Shown here: positions 10,559-20,340 of the stretch, piece after piece
Position numbering within the stretch: position 1 is the stretch's first letter
Layout of the letters: every line of letters starts with the position of its first letter
DNA from: Phymatolithon calcareum
Taxonomy: Eukaryota > Rhodophyta > Florideophyceae > Hapalidiales
Reading direction: 5' to 3'
Assembly: GCA_977006965.1 (NCBI GenBank)
Contig: OZ345363.1
Coordinates: forward strand, 434,001 to 498,000
Length of the DNA: 64,000 bases
The notes under the pieces: model-generated
The model's database searches: none
Seen by the model: the letters and a program-made list of their open reading frames with translations, nothing else
What the model was told of the DNA's origin: nothing
Translations under genes and position numbers: made by a program

Positions 10559-13500
10559 TCAAACGTTAGTCGATGTGCTTATTTGAGAAATCGGCACGTT
10601 AGTACTTGGAGCCTCAACAACGAAGGCAGATGGATTCACAGTTACACTCTTAGTTGAATGATGAGTCTTGTAAATGCCGACGAGACGGTCGGCAAGTTCG
10701 AACATATTATTCCTTAGAGAAATAATGATAAACTGTGCATCTTTCGTCCTCTCCTTCACGTAGTTAGCCACAATGCTGACATTCTTGAAATCAAGCGCAG
10801 CATCAATCTCATCAAGGAAGTATAGCGGCGTCGGCTTGAAGTGATGCAGCGCAAACACAAGCGCAAGAGAGCTGAGGGTCTTTTCACCCCCGCTGAGGTT
10901 TGAGATGTTCTTCCAACTTTTTTTCGGTGGTCGCACGGAAAACAGAATTCCATCACTGAATGGGTCGAGAGAATCAACAAGCTCAAGTTCCGCATCGCCA
11001 CCCAGCGTGATCATTTGGTAAAGCTCTTTTAGCTTTAGCGTGATCGTGCTGAAGCCAGCCATGAATTCGTCCAGACGTTTCTTCCTCAACTTGTCGCATA
11101 TCTTCCGCTCTTCATCCCGATTTGCCGTCACGGCATCCAGCTCGCCGACGTGCTGTTGGCATTCATGTTCCTTCTTCTTATATTCTGAAATAGCTCGCAA
11201 ATCGGGCCGTTTGTCCCCGATTTCGCTTTCCAATAGCGCGATTTCCTGCCCTAGTTTCCTTTTTTCTGCATCGGAGAGAACCCCCGAAGCTTCCTGTTGT
11301 GCAACCTCTTCCACTTCGTCTTCACTTTCACCATTCTCTTCCACTTCGTCCAAATCTTCGTCAGCGTTGTCATTCTCGCCATCAACCTCCATTGCATCGG
11401 CTTCTTCTTTGACACCAAAAGAGCCAGCGATGTCCTTGTGAATTTCGTGCAGTTTACGCAAAGCTGTCTTTTCTTGCTTCCGAAGATCCTTCAAGTCAGC
11501 CTTGGAAAAGTCAACTTTCCGTTTCGCAGCATCCATCTTTTCGGCAAGGGAAAGTTCTTCTCGTCGTTTGCTCTTCAAACTTTCTTTTACCTCGTTGAAT
11601 TCAGTTTGCACTTCAACAAGCGTTTCAGACCATTCCGCGTGTCGTTTTTTCGCTTCATTGAAACTCTTCAGAACCTCCGCGGCGTCATCAACCATACGCT
11701 CGGATTTTTCCTTTGCATCTGCACGCTCCTTGATGTTCGCTTCAATTTCTTCGGCAATTTTCTCCTGCGCATGCTTTGCTTTCTCTATTGTTTTTTCCGC
11801 CTCCCTCGCCCGTGACGTTGCCTTCGACACGTTGCTCTTCTCCACGCTGAGTTGTTCCCGAACAGCATCCAGTTTCTCCTTGGCGCTTTGCAAGCGCTCG
11901 CCACCTGCAGCAACAATGTCATCTTGCAGTTGGCTAATTGCAGACTGAATGCCCTCGCATGCGTTGTTTGCAGATTCGAGCAGTTTTTCTCCGTCGGCGA
12001 TCGTCTTCTCCAACTCCTTGATTTTCTTAGCGCTGCTTCCAGCGCTTTCCTTCTTGGCAGCTGCAACAGCCTTGCGAAGATCTGGCAAGCTGCGATTCAT
12101 GATGTTCGTAACTCGTGACCGCAGCGAGTTCACGTTCATTTCAGCCTTTCTAAGATCAGTTTCCATCTTTTCTTCATGTCGCGCTGCTGCTCGCTTCTCC
12201 TCTCTCAGCACCTCCAGCTCTGCGTGTAGATTCTGCTGCTCCTGAGCGACAACTTCAAGTTGCTCAATAGCCCTTTGCAACGCGTGAGGGTCAGCATCGA
12301 ACGCATTCCCACCTTTTCCTCCACCAAGCCGGTGATTGGTAGGCGCTCTGCCACCTCCAGACATTGCGCCGGAATCCTCAATAACTTCTCCCGACATTGT
12401 GACAACTCTGTTCTTCCGGCTCGGCTTGAAGGCCATACGACGAGCATCTTCCAGTGACTCGGCCACCAACGTATCGCGCAACGCATGATAGAGTGCGACT
12501 CGATGTTCCGGTTTGGGGATATTCAATAGGTCAAATAATCTCGGTCCGTCTGCGCTTTGCGATGAATTCGCCCAGCCGTTAATGTTTCTGTTCAGGTTCT
12601 GAATCTTATCCAAGATAACAAACGTCGCCTGCCCGAGATTTTCACGCTTCAGAAGATGGATACAAGCTTGTGCAGCCTCCGCAGTGCGCACCACAATGTT
12701 ATCAAGCCTTGCGCCAACTGCCGCACTGACCGCAACGTCGTACCTGCGGTCAACGGAGGCGAGATCGCCAAGTCGACCGACGACGCCTGTAATTCTGCCG
12801 TCACGTGAGGCGGCCTGAAGCCCGGCCTGCACTCGATTTCTCGATGAAGAATCTTGTGACGCTTCGCGTGCTTCTGCAACTTTTCCCCGCAATTCGGCAA
12901 TGTGTACCGCTTTCGCTTGAAGGTCTCTATTAAGACTCGTTTCTCTTGCTGAGAGTTCTTGGATAGTTGTTTGGCAACCTGTTTTTTCTTCGTGCATTGA
13001 CTTTGCCGCGGCTTCCGCCGAAACAAGCTCTCCCCGAAGCATTTCAAGAGTCCTCTCCTCCGCGGCCAGTTGTTGAGCTGGAGCATCTCGTTTTTCCAAC
13101 AGTAGTTTGAGTTCCGTTTTTGCAACTTCAAGATCCTGCGTACACTTATTGACCGTGTGCGTGAATGGGAGGAGGTCCTTCTGCTTTTCTTCAAGCTTCT
13201 GTCTGATGGGTCCAGTTGTCTCACGAATGTCGTGGTGTACCTTTTCAAGAACGGACTCAGCTTTCTTCAACTTTTTCTCAAGCTCGTTGCACGATTGTTC
13301 TGCCTGAGTAATATTCTCGTTATGGGTGACAAGATCTTCGGACGCAGTCTCCGCGCGCTTGGCTTCACGCTCTGCATTTTTCTGAAGCTTCTTCAGCTTC
13401 GCCTTGAGAGCCTTAAGATCTTCTCGGAGTTGAATGTCTCGTCGCTCGAAGGAAGCGTACTCCTCTTTTGCTGCGTTCAGTTCCTTTCCGACAACGTCGG

Positions 13501-14503
13501 TCTGTTTCTTGGTTGAATTGAATTTTTGCTCAAGGTCTTTAGCGGCGTTTTCTTGCTGTTTGACAATATGCTTCAGTTCGTCATGCTTTTCCTTCGCCTC
13601 ATCCAGAGCTTCTTGGTGTACATGTAACTCTTCTGCCTTTTCGGCGATGAGGGCCGACGAAAGCGCGGCGCGTTTGGTATGCAATTGTCGTTCTTTTTCA
13701 AGTATGCTTTCGGCATCAACTTTGGCATCCTCCAGTGCATCGCGTTCCTTTTGCACCGCCTTGACTCTATTCAGTTTATGGGTTCGCTCCTCGTTGAGAG
13801 TTTCCACTTTCGCGGCCGCGGAGTCAATTTGCTCGACGTAGCGATTGGATCCGATGATATCCTCGAGATACTCCAGCAGTCCATCCTCATGAGCTGTGAC
13901 CGCTTTTGGTTTCATCATGGCAATTTGCTCAACCTCGCCCTGAAGAATGAGGAATCGATTGTTGTCCAAATCGACGCCTTTACCTTTCAGAAGCGCGATG
14001 ACCTGTTTCATCTGGACCTCCTTGCCATTAAGATAATATTTGGAGGTATTGTTCTTAAACGCCTTGCGCGCGACAGAAAACTCGGACCCAGGCACGATGT
14101 CATAGTCATCATCGTTGTCTCCCGTATCGATAATCTCGTGGAAGAGGACAGTGACTGCACCAGATGTGACGTTCGGATGCGTCGCCGAGTGATGAAGCAG
14201 TTCAGACATCTTTGAATGACGCAATTGCTTCGCACGGCGACCGAAGACAAAGAGCATAGCGTCTATAACATTGCTCTTGCCGGAGCCATTTGGTCCGACA
14301 ATAGAGGAAAAGCGCTTGTGAAAGGGACCGATTTTGACCTTTCCGCCATAGCTCTTGAAGTTTTCCAGTATCAAGCTCTGAATCACAAGCCGCGGACGCG
14401 CCCCAGGCGCAGTCGGATTCTTCTGCAGCGGCTCCTCCGCGGGAGTGATCGCAGACGCGGGGGATTCATTCACGACGGTGAGCGCAGGCTTGCCAACATC
14501 CAT
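10559..14503 (-). CDS. SMC4: Condensin subunit SMC4
   Basis: Core ATPase of condensin, pairing with SMC2 for mitotic chromosome compaction. Taking M at 14,503 gives 1,314 residues, close to the usual SMC4 size. Walker A GPNGSGKSNVIDAM lies near residues 70-84, followed by LFVFGRRAKQLR, the SMC4-specific context. Two long coiled coils flank the hinge at about residues 525-690 (GVVGRLGDLASVDRRYDVAV). An acidic loop (EVDGENDNADEDLDE) lies before the last coil. The ABC signature NLSGGEKTLSSLAL and Walker B PLYFLDEIDAALD lie near the C-terminus. The frame continues upstream to 14,641, but those 46 residues derive from the start of the adjacent repeat array and do not resemble SMC4. The gene is intact, single-exon and divergently oriented to the array. 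Confidence 0.95.
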   Translation of the reverse strand: MDVGKPALTVVNESPASAITPAEEPLQKNPTAPGARPRLVIQSLILENFKSYGGKVKIGPFHKRFSSIVGPNGSGKSNVIDAMLFVFGRRAKQLRHSKMSELLHHSATHPNVTSGAVTVLFHEIIDTGDNDDDYDIVPGSEFSVARKAFKNNTSKYYLNGKEVQMKQVIALLKGKGVDLDNNRFLILQGEVEQIAMMKPKAVTAHEDGLLEYLEDIIGSNRYVEQIDSAAAKVETLNEERTHKLNRVKAVQKERDALEDAKVDAESILEKERQLHTKRAALSSALIAEKAEELHVHQEALDEAKEKHDELKHIVKQQENAAKDLEQKFNSTKKQTDVVGKELNAAKEEYASFERRDIQLREDLKALKAKLKKLQKNAEREAKRAETASEDLVTHNENITQAEQSCNELEKKLKKAESVLEKVHHDIRETTGPIRQKLEEKQKDLLPFTHTVNKCTQDLEVAKTELKLLLEKRDAPAQQLAAEERTLEMLRGELVSAEAAAKSMHEEKTGCQTTIQELSARETSLNRDLQAKAVHIAELRGKVAEAREASQDSSSRNRVQAGLQAASRDGRITGVVGRLGDLASVDRRYDVAVSAAVGARLDNIVVRTAEAAQACIHLLKRENLGQATFVILDKIQNLNRNINGWANSSQSADGPRLFDLLNIPKPEHRVALYHALRDTLVAESLEDARRMAFKPSRKNRVVTMSGEVIEDSGAMSGGGRAPTNHRLGGGKGGNAFDADPHALQRAIEQLEVVAQEQQNLHAELEVLREEKRAAARHEEKMETDLRKAEMNVNSLRSRVTNIMNRSLPDLRKAVAAAKKESAGSSAKKIKELEKTIADGEKLLESANNACEGIQSAISQLQDDIVAAGGERLQSAKEKLDAVREQLSVEKSNVSKATSRAREAEKTIEKAKHAQEKIAEEIEANIKERADAKEKSERMVDDAAEVLKSFNEAKKRHAEWSETLVEVQTEFNEVKESLKSKRREELSLAEKMDAAKRKVDFSKADLKDLRKQEKTALRKLHEIHKDIAGSFGVKEEADAMEVDGENDNADEDLDEVEENGESEDEVEEVAQQEASGVLSDAEKRKLGQEIALLESEIGDKRPDLRAISEYKKKEHECQQHVGELDAVTANRDEERKICDKLRKKRLDEFMAGFSTITLKLKELYQMITLGGDAELELVDSLDPFSDGILFSVRPPKKSWKNISNLSGGEKTLSSLALVFALHHFKPTPLYFLDEIDAALDFKNVSIVANYVKERTKDAQFIIISLRNNMFELADRLVGIYKTHHSTKSVTVNPSAFVVEAPSTNVPISQISTSTNV

Positions 14504-14919
14504 CTGTCGGATTGGTTCAAGCGAGCTCAAGGCTGCCCGAGAACAGTGAGTGGACCTCTGCACAACTGGATGGGTTCGATGTTGGTTGCACACACACACC
14601 GCTTTCAAAGCCTTCGCTTGTATTTGAAAAATTCTTGGCAAGGGTCTGTGCCCGCCAAATTTGAATATTCGAATGTAGATTATTTTTTGATTATTTTTAA
14701 GCTGCTCAGCAGGAGAATATTATGATATGGGTGACCTTGCTGGCAGGCACTGGACAAGTTTTCTCACAATGCTCGAGCTCCGTGATGCATCACCATCTGC
14801 GACATCTCGCGCACGCTTCGCTGACCTCTGTGCCCATTTTTTCAGGCTTTTGAATGATGACTTAATCGTGCGCTAAGAGGTGTGATTCTGACTGAGACAG
14901 AATGAACTAAAAGAGCATC

Positions 14920-15141
14920 ATGCTGAGTAGCTGCATGAATGAGTTGCGCAGACTCGTGCTGCTGGACTACTGTAGATGCAGCCAGAGAGAGGCACATATG
15001 AAATATTTTCAGGACAGTATGTTTCCTGAGCTGTGCGCTGCTTATCACCCGGTTTTTAAGGCGTACATGCTGGACCGATTATGCGCCGAAGAGCTCCAGA
15101 AGATATCTGAAATGGCCCGAAATATCATCCCGGTGGGATGA
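14920..15141 (+). pseudogene. Short conserved ORF of unknown function (unit 1)
   Basis: The frame encodes a 68-residue peptide from M 14,938 (MNELRRLVLLDYC...) to PVG. The unit 2 copy (30,910-31,149) is longer at the N-terminus, starting MNKKSIVLGSSMNELRS. In unit 1 the equivalent ATG is followed at once by a stop (ATGAACTAA). In unit 3 the 3' half is deleted. Its Leu-rich and Cys-containing sequence is not recognised. Different damage in each unit suggests a dying gene or exon rather than a working one. Confidence 0.3.
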
Positions 15142-15299
15142 CATAAACCATGTCATCCCGCCAGGATGAAAAAACAGGGCTGATAGGCCAGTTATCGCCC
15201 TCAACTTTCTGGACCGGCCATGATTCGGAACCACTCAGTAATCCGGCGTGCGTGATTTCGGTCCCTCGGGGTCCCGCTGGGCCCTCGGGACCAAAATCA
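15132..15299. repeat. Two hairpin-forming inverted repeats upstream of the KIX gene
   Basis: Hairpin 1 pairs 15,132-15,144 with 15,150-15,162 (GGTGGGATGACAT / ATGTCATCCCGCC, loop AAACC). The unit 2 copy is perfect and is preceded by a third inverted copy of TGTCATCCCG. Hairpin 2 spans 15,253-15,299, with TGATTTCGGTCCC pairing imperfectly to GGGACCAAAATCA around a G/C-rich centre. Both lie 3' of the short ORF. They could be RNA 3'-end structures or the edge of an old mobile element. Confidence 0.7.
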
Positions 15300-15964
15300 C
15301 TCCCTAGTGACGTCCATTGTGATTCCTTATCATAGCCAGTCCCTTAAGTTACAGCGCATTAACCTACAGTACACATCGATGTAGTCTCACTGGGGAACTC
15401 TTTCCGTCTGTAATCGCTTCACAGGCCATGCTCGTTAAAGGAACCAACGAAAATCTGACCTATCCGATCGTCACCCAACAAGCATTGCCCGTTCCCCAGC
15501 CAGCCAGCCCTCTTCTGGTGTGGAATTCGTGGCCATAAACACTGTCTTATCGAGAAGGCAGAAGCGAAAGGACTCTTTAAAAGTCGTAAGTACGATGCCT
15601 GCGTTCGGTATACGCGACGAGTGCTTTTGTTCTAAGTTTCCCCATATACGACCAAAATATCAAGAAAACGAGAAAACAAAACTACAGCACGGTCATTGAC
15701 AATTTATCAGTGCTCCGGAAGTCGCCCCGCTCACATGCTTTAGCGACAAGTGGATATCATAGCTAACACTAGTCACCCTTCATGAACATCCTCCTGGGTT
15801 TACGAAATGGGGAAAAATCTTTTAAAAAACGAATACTTTCTCTCTCAACAGGATCGGCTTATTGCGCCGCTTTCGGTTCGTCGAACCCTACAAATTTCCA
15901 TACTCCCCCCTGTCCCCATCTCCAATAAGCCAGCCCCATTGCGCTCGGCTTCCGTGCAAACACC
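15300..15964. other. 5' region of the KIX gene
   Basis: No gene is encoded here except a short out-of-frame upstream frame (15,807-16,037). The region is conserved with unit 2 (32,240-32,905), so it probably holds the promoter and 5' UTR of the KIX gene. No clear TATA box was seen. Unit 3 has lost most of it: 51,035 joins sequence equivalent to about 15,715. Confidence 0.4.
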
Positions 15965-17405
15965 ATGGACAAACCGACAAAACCCGCTAGTCGCCTTCAC
16001 AAAAACATCTCCAAGAAGACTCCTGTGCGAATTCTGAGCTCGAGAGGCGGACCCACGAAATCTAAGGACAATGCTTTTGGAAGCCAGGAAATCCCCGTGA
16101 AAGCCGGAATTGCGATCAAGAATCATCTTGAAAGCAAGCGCTCCGCCAACCGATCTCAAGTTGATGAAAGGGGAAATGTCGCTGGAAGTGTTCCACTTGC
16201 CAATCGCGTAGCTTCGGTTGCTGGGGTAACTGCTTCCGGGGATGGGAAGCCTACCGAGTGCAATACCGCTATCAAGAATCATCCTAAGCCGAACCAACCG
16301 ACTACTCAGCCTCGCATCCATTCCACGATCAAAGCCGTCCGGCCCATCCAGCCCCGCCCCACCACGGACGGGGATACAATGAATGCTGTGCCCGCCTTCG
16401 TCCAAAACTGGCGCCACACCGTTGCCCCCGAGAATCGCCTGTACATTCGCAAGCACGTTCATGACAATCTTCTCGGTGAGCATGCATTTCCGTTTCGCTC
16501 TTTGTCCCATCTTGAACTCTGTCATCACATTCTAACTTTTAATTTTTCGTATGCAATCCACAGCGCTCTGTCCCGGACACTCAGCCGATCTTTTGCAAAG
16601 CAGGGCCGCAGAGTTTGAAGAGACCGAGTACGGAAGGGCATTTTCCATGCAAGATTACATCAATCGTATTGCGGCAGGTCTCACTCGGGTAGAGAATGAA
16701 GTCAGGCATCACGCCGAGCAACTTCAGGCTACAGCTTACTGTCCGGTCGCGCCAACCGCACAAGCATCATACGCATACTCTCAAGCAGGTGTTGGGAGTT
16801 CGTCTCAAGCCGGAGGAAGCGCTTCGGGGTATGCGACAGGAAATTATGCGTATATTCGATCGAGTATTACGGCAACGCCGAGTGTCTCAGACAGACACAG
16901 TCATCCAGGTCTAACTATGCTGCGGTCCCCCGCTGTGGCTTATGGAGCAGGTGCAAATGTTCAGGCAGTTCCCGAAAATGGTGGCAATGCGGCGAGTGCA
17001 CTGCGATTTCCTGGACCTGATTGGCGATCATCTCTCACGCACATGGATCGCATCAAAGTCTGTCAGCTTATTATGGACAGACTGGCTGGTATGTACTTTG
17101 TTCTCAATAATTGCATAAAAATCGTTTGCTTTTATCAGTCTGGAAACTAACCTTTTTGTATTCGTTCTGATAAGTCAGAGCTTTATCCTGCAGCGCCAAT
17201 GCAAGCTATTCGAGACCAGACAAGCGCTTTCGAATATAAATCTTTTCAAGATGCAAACAGTCGAAGAACCTATGGACAAATTATTGATGAAGGTCTCATC
17301 GATGTAGAGAAGAAGGCAAGGGGCGCGGCAAGGCAGGCATCGAATTTAACTGCAGGATCTAAAGAAGGCTGGGGAAATGTGCCGAGCAGAACAAATACTT
17401 CTTGA
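15965..17405 (+). CDS. MED15-like protein with two KIX domains (unit 1, intact)
   Basis: I propose exons 15,965-16,475, 16,564-17,088 and 17,179-17,405, giving 420 residues. Residues 1-145 are basic and Ser/Pro-rich. KIX 1 (about 148-217) begins QNWRHTVAPENRLYI and continues RAAEFEETEYGRAFSMQDYI. KIX 2 (about 323-393) begins PDWRSSLTHMDRIKV and continues AFEYKSFQDANSRRTYGQII. Both match the plant MED15 KIX pattern (DWR..L.P.SR..IV, then ARFEEKIF). A Ser/Gly/Ala/Tyr-rich linker joins them. Both introns have GTGAGC or GTATGT donors, TTCTAAC or ACTAACC branch sites and CAG acceptors. KIX domains bind transactivation domains, so a Mediator-type coactivator role in the nucleus is likely. At 420 residues it is much shorter than plant MED15. 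The start is the first ATG of exon 1. Confidence 0.75.
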
Positions 17406-18048
17406 TAACGCACTGTGCAGATTGTGGCTCTACTGCCCGGAAACAGCTGAGATCGAAGTTCTACGATAAGATTCTTTCCAAGTATTCATGTCAACTTTCA
17501 ATCTGGATTCTTTTTAGAAATTAATGATACATAGGGGAGGACGGAACAGATAACAGTGGAATCAACAAGTCCCTAGACTTGAATAGAATATCTTCCTGAA
17601 CGACGTATTCGAGGGATTTAGCCACGCAGTCTATTGAAATGGATAATGAGTCCATGCTTGGCAAGGACGTACATTTAGTTCTATATAACGGCTGTAGGAA
17701 GACTATTTTGCTCTTTTCGGACTAGCTTTGTAAATCTATCTCAACGGGTCGTGTGTTTGAACAAACGCCTCTGATGCTGTACATAGCGTACTACATCACA
17801 GTATTTTCGGACCTGAAACACGGAATACCATCGTTACTGATGATGTCGGCATTCGGCCGATACCCATTCCAAGCACAACGCAAGGAAAATACAAGACAAA
17901 AAAATAAGGGGCCTCGAATGACTCTAGCGCATACGTAGAGGAATAGCGGCTATACTGTACCAAACCCATTTTCAGCAAGTTCTGGGATACCTGAAAAAAA
18001 TAGGTACAGTACGTGTAAAATTTAGGACGAAAGGGAGACACCGTTGAG
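17406..18048. other. Region downstream of the KIX gene
   Basis: The region is conserved between units but has no convincing gene. Short frames on the minus strand (17,796-18,122) are hydrophobic and probably follow from A/T-rich composition. Confidence 0.35.
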
Positions 18049-18372
18049 CTACACAAAACACAGAAGGTTCTGTGTGAAATAAAGCTTAACAATTCGCGCC
18101 ATCCTGAAGCTACCGAAGTCACAATGCCATAGATACATTCGCTGTCGCCGTTTCCAACGTCGCTCGAAACGCATCAGACGGTACAGCAAAACTTTACTTA
18201 GACGAATTTCAGGTTCACGCAAAGAATGAGCAAGGGTTTTGAAAAAACTTGACATTGGAATAATGTGAGCAAAGAAAATAACACGAAATAGAAAGCTAAT
18301 CCACGGAAGAATGAGGCCCTGAAGTACAAATGGCGTCCGAAGCACATGTGGGGCGAGAACTGCATAACGCAT
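18049..18372 (-). other. Possible membrane-protein exon fragment
   Basis: This minus-strand frame encodes two hydrophobic segments (LILPWISFLFRVIFFAHIIP and flanks) followed by a basic stretch (FERRWKRRQRM). The same peptide is kept in unit 3 (53,436-53,732 region) with few changes. It looks like part of a membrane protein exon, but no family is recognised and the frame ends without a partner exon. In unit 3 the segment is cut at about 53,667. Confidence 0.25.
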
Positions 18373-18463
18373 GGTAGCTTTCTAAGCTTCGGGTAAGCAT
18401 GACTAGGAAGGGGGATACAGGATGCAGGGCTTGCCGTAATACTATTTTTATTGATTGGTGAGG

Positions 18464-18690
18464 ACAGTGCAATAGCAATAACAATAACAGTGACGGTGAC
18501 TTTTTTGCAATAAGAATTGCAATAGAAGATGACCGGCAATACCTAGGCAATATCGAAAATCTGCGTCACATGCAGGATTTGCGTCTGCGAATACCATTCA
18601 ATCTCTTTGCAATACGTATTGCAATAAGGTCGGACTTTTACAATAGCGCTCCAATAGAAATCTACTGCAATATGTTGACAATGCAATATA
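18464..18690. repeat. Cluster of CAATA motifs with an 18-bp perfect palindrome
   Basis: About 13 copies of CAATA, mostly as GCAATA, occur in roughly 230 bp. Within it lies the perfect palindrome TTGCAATACGTATTGCAA at 18,607-18,624. The cluster recurs in unit 2 (about 36,748-36,975, palindrome 36,891-36,908) and is deleted from unit 3. It could be a binding-site array or a degraded microsatellite. Confidence 0.7.
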
Positions 18691-18751
18691 TTGGATGCCA
18701 GCCCTGTCAGGATGCACGGCTACATGGTGAGTACGAGACGCGATAGGATGA

Positions 18752-19012
18752 ATGCTCAAGATTCGGAAGATTGGAGCTAGCTCGAGGATGTACTTGGGTG
18801 TATGCATGAGGATATTAAAGTCGCTAATTGTGCCGAATCTGCAGGAGGCTCGTGCAACAAGCGTGTTGAAAAATATTCCAACCGCCACCGTGGCAGAATT
18901 ATCTTATTCTGGTACGGAGGTGGGAGGCTCAATTTCGACTGGAACAGACGAGGAGAAGACATCACCCAGAAAGCTTTCACTTGAGTCTTGTGAGAGAGAA
19001 ATAGCTCTGTAG
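18752..19012 (+). other. Short conserved frame, possibly a LINE relic
   Basis: The 86-codon frame contains MRILKSLIVPNL, which resembles the IRIFKSLILPK segment of the LINE reverse transcriptase at 34,430 in unit 2. The rest (Thr/Ser/Glu-rich) is not recognised. Unit 2 keeps the frame at 37,036-37,296 and unit 3 has lost it. Origin as a decayed LINE piece is a guess from one motif. Confidence 0.2.
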
Positions 19013-19779
19013 AGAAGCAGATGAATAAGGTTCGACGAGATGACAACATTGATTAAGCAACGAAGGATATTGAGAAGCTCAAGAAAGATAAGAAAAGTCC
19101 TCCACAAGCGGAGAGGGGAGTCGTATCGAAGCGGTTGAGACGAGAAGAACTACGGAACTAAAGGGAATAGGAAGAAAAGGGCACATCATATCGATCACTC
19201 CTAAAGAACTGAACAAGCTAGCAGGGATCCCATATATATGAGAATTGAAGGCACGACAAAGGTTGCTCCAGAAAAAATCAGCGTTGGGGATCTCTTTTGG
19301 TATCACAGAGGTGGTTCAATTGGTTATGCTACCTGGCGTTGTAGCTTCACTGTAGGTGAATCCTGTAATTAACACAGACTTCGTGAGAGAGGACACGTTT
19401 TTTCGCTAATTTTGAGGAAGATTTTGCATTGAGAAATATAATTTTTGCGGAAAAATACCACAAGGATATGAATCGAAAGCTCTCGAGGTGTCCTCCTCTC
19501 CCATGTACTCAATTTGTTCTAAAAATCGAGTATCTTGGGTTTTTCCTTGAGTTTAATTTTGGGTGACTATGCATTCGGGCTGATTTTAGAAGTATTCGTA
19601 AGAGCAATATGCGCTCCGGACGAGAAATACGAAGCCTCTGTCGTGATTCCGTCTGCTGAGACGGGCACATTTCTCGAGAGTAGCGTATCCAATGGAATAA
19701 GAGCTAATCGAACTTTGTCTCTGAAGAAAGATGCGGTTGTGTCTTGAGCATTTGTTTGAGCATTCTGATCTTCTAATTA
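19013..19779. other. Non-coding stretch
   Basis: No supported gene. A 70-codon frame at 19,535-19,747, conserved in unit 2 at 37,822-38,034, has no recognised features. Confidence 0.35.
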
Positions 19780-20340
19780 ATGATTTTCTCAAGAGGGAAG
19801 TCCATCGGATATGAATTTTGCTCTCAGGCGTGTGAGACCTGACGAGGATTGAGAGGAGCTTTTCGGACACTTGCTGTTGTAAATTGACAAGGCCGCGGCT
19901 CGCCTATGCCAGAATAGTTGTAAACAGAGACCGAATTGATTCTCTTTAACGGGCACCAATCTCCATATCTGTACTTCTTATTACATACAATCCAGTCAAG
20001 CCCACAAGCATTGTTCCCTCTCGGCTTATCCCACTCTTGCAAGGTCTTAAAGGAGCTACTATTTTCGTCTATCCAATTTTTTTAAAAAAGTACTTTTATA
20101 ACTGCAAAAAATTGCGATCATACTCAGCATTGCCGAATTTGGCGAACTTTTAACCTACTTAGCGCAAGACTCGCGCAGATCAATACGCAGAAGATGAAGA
20201 TTCGCGTGGTATATTTTTTATATTTTTCCGAAACAAGTTGGAGCTTACAGCTTCGGAAAGTTTCTTATGCGAAAGGTGTCTTCTCTCGCGAAGTCACTGT
20301 TAATACTCAAATTTTGTGTGCTCAAGTGCACGTTCGAGAA
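19780..20340. repeat. Diverged internal duplicate of 23,975-25,215
   Basis: Blocks of this segment recur in the same order further along the unit. GAGGGAAGTCCATCGGATAT with ATTTTGCTCTCAGGCG matches 23,980-24,035. CTATTTTCGTCTATCC, GCGATCATACTCA, TGCCGAATTTGGC, CAATACGCAGAAGATGA and TTGGAGCTTACAGCTTC match 24,963-25,170. An older duplication within the unit is the simplest reading, with most of the unidentified minus-strand gene deleted from this copy. Confidence 0.7.

Noticed and set aside
14504-14641. 46-residue N-terminal extension of SMC4
   Set aside because: The codons come partly from the repeat-unit start (ACACCGCTTTCAAAG...), do not resemble SMC4, and a good ATG is present at 14,503.
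11297-14725. Several long plus-strand frames opposite SMC4
   Set aside because: Shadows of the SMC4 coiled-coil coding sequence, with Ser/Leu/Phe-rich nonsense composition.
15845-16528. Long minus-strand open frame opposite KIX exon 1 (227 codons), also open in units 2 and 3
   Set aside because: It lies exactly antisense to the KIX exon, has no recognisable domain, and its openness follows from the codon use of the sense exon. It stays open in unit 2 although the sense frame has a stop, but that is expected of one C-to-T change.
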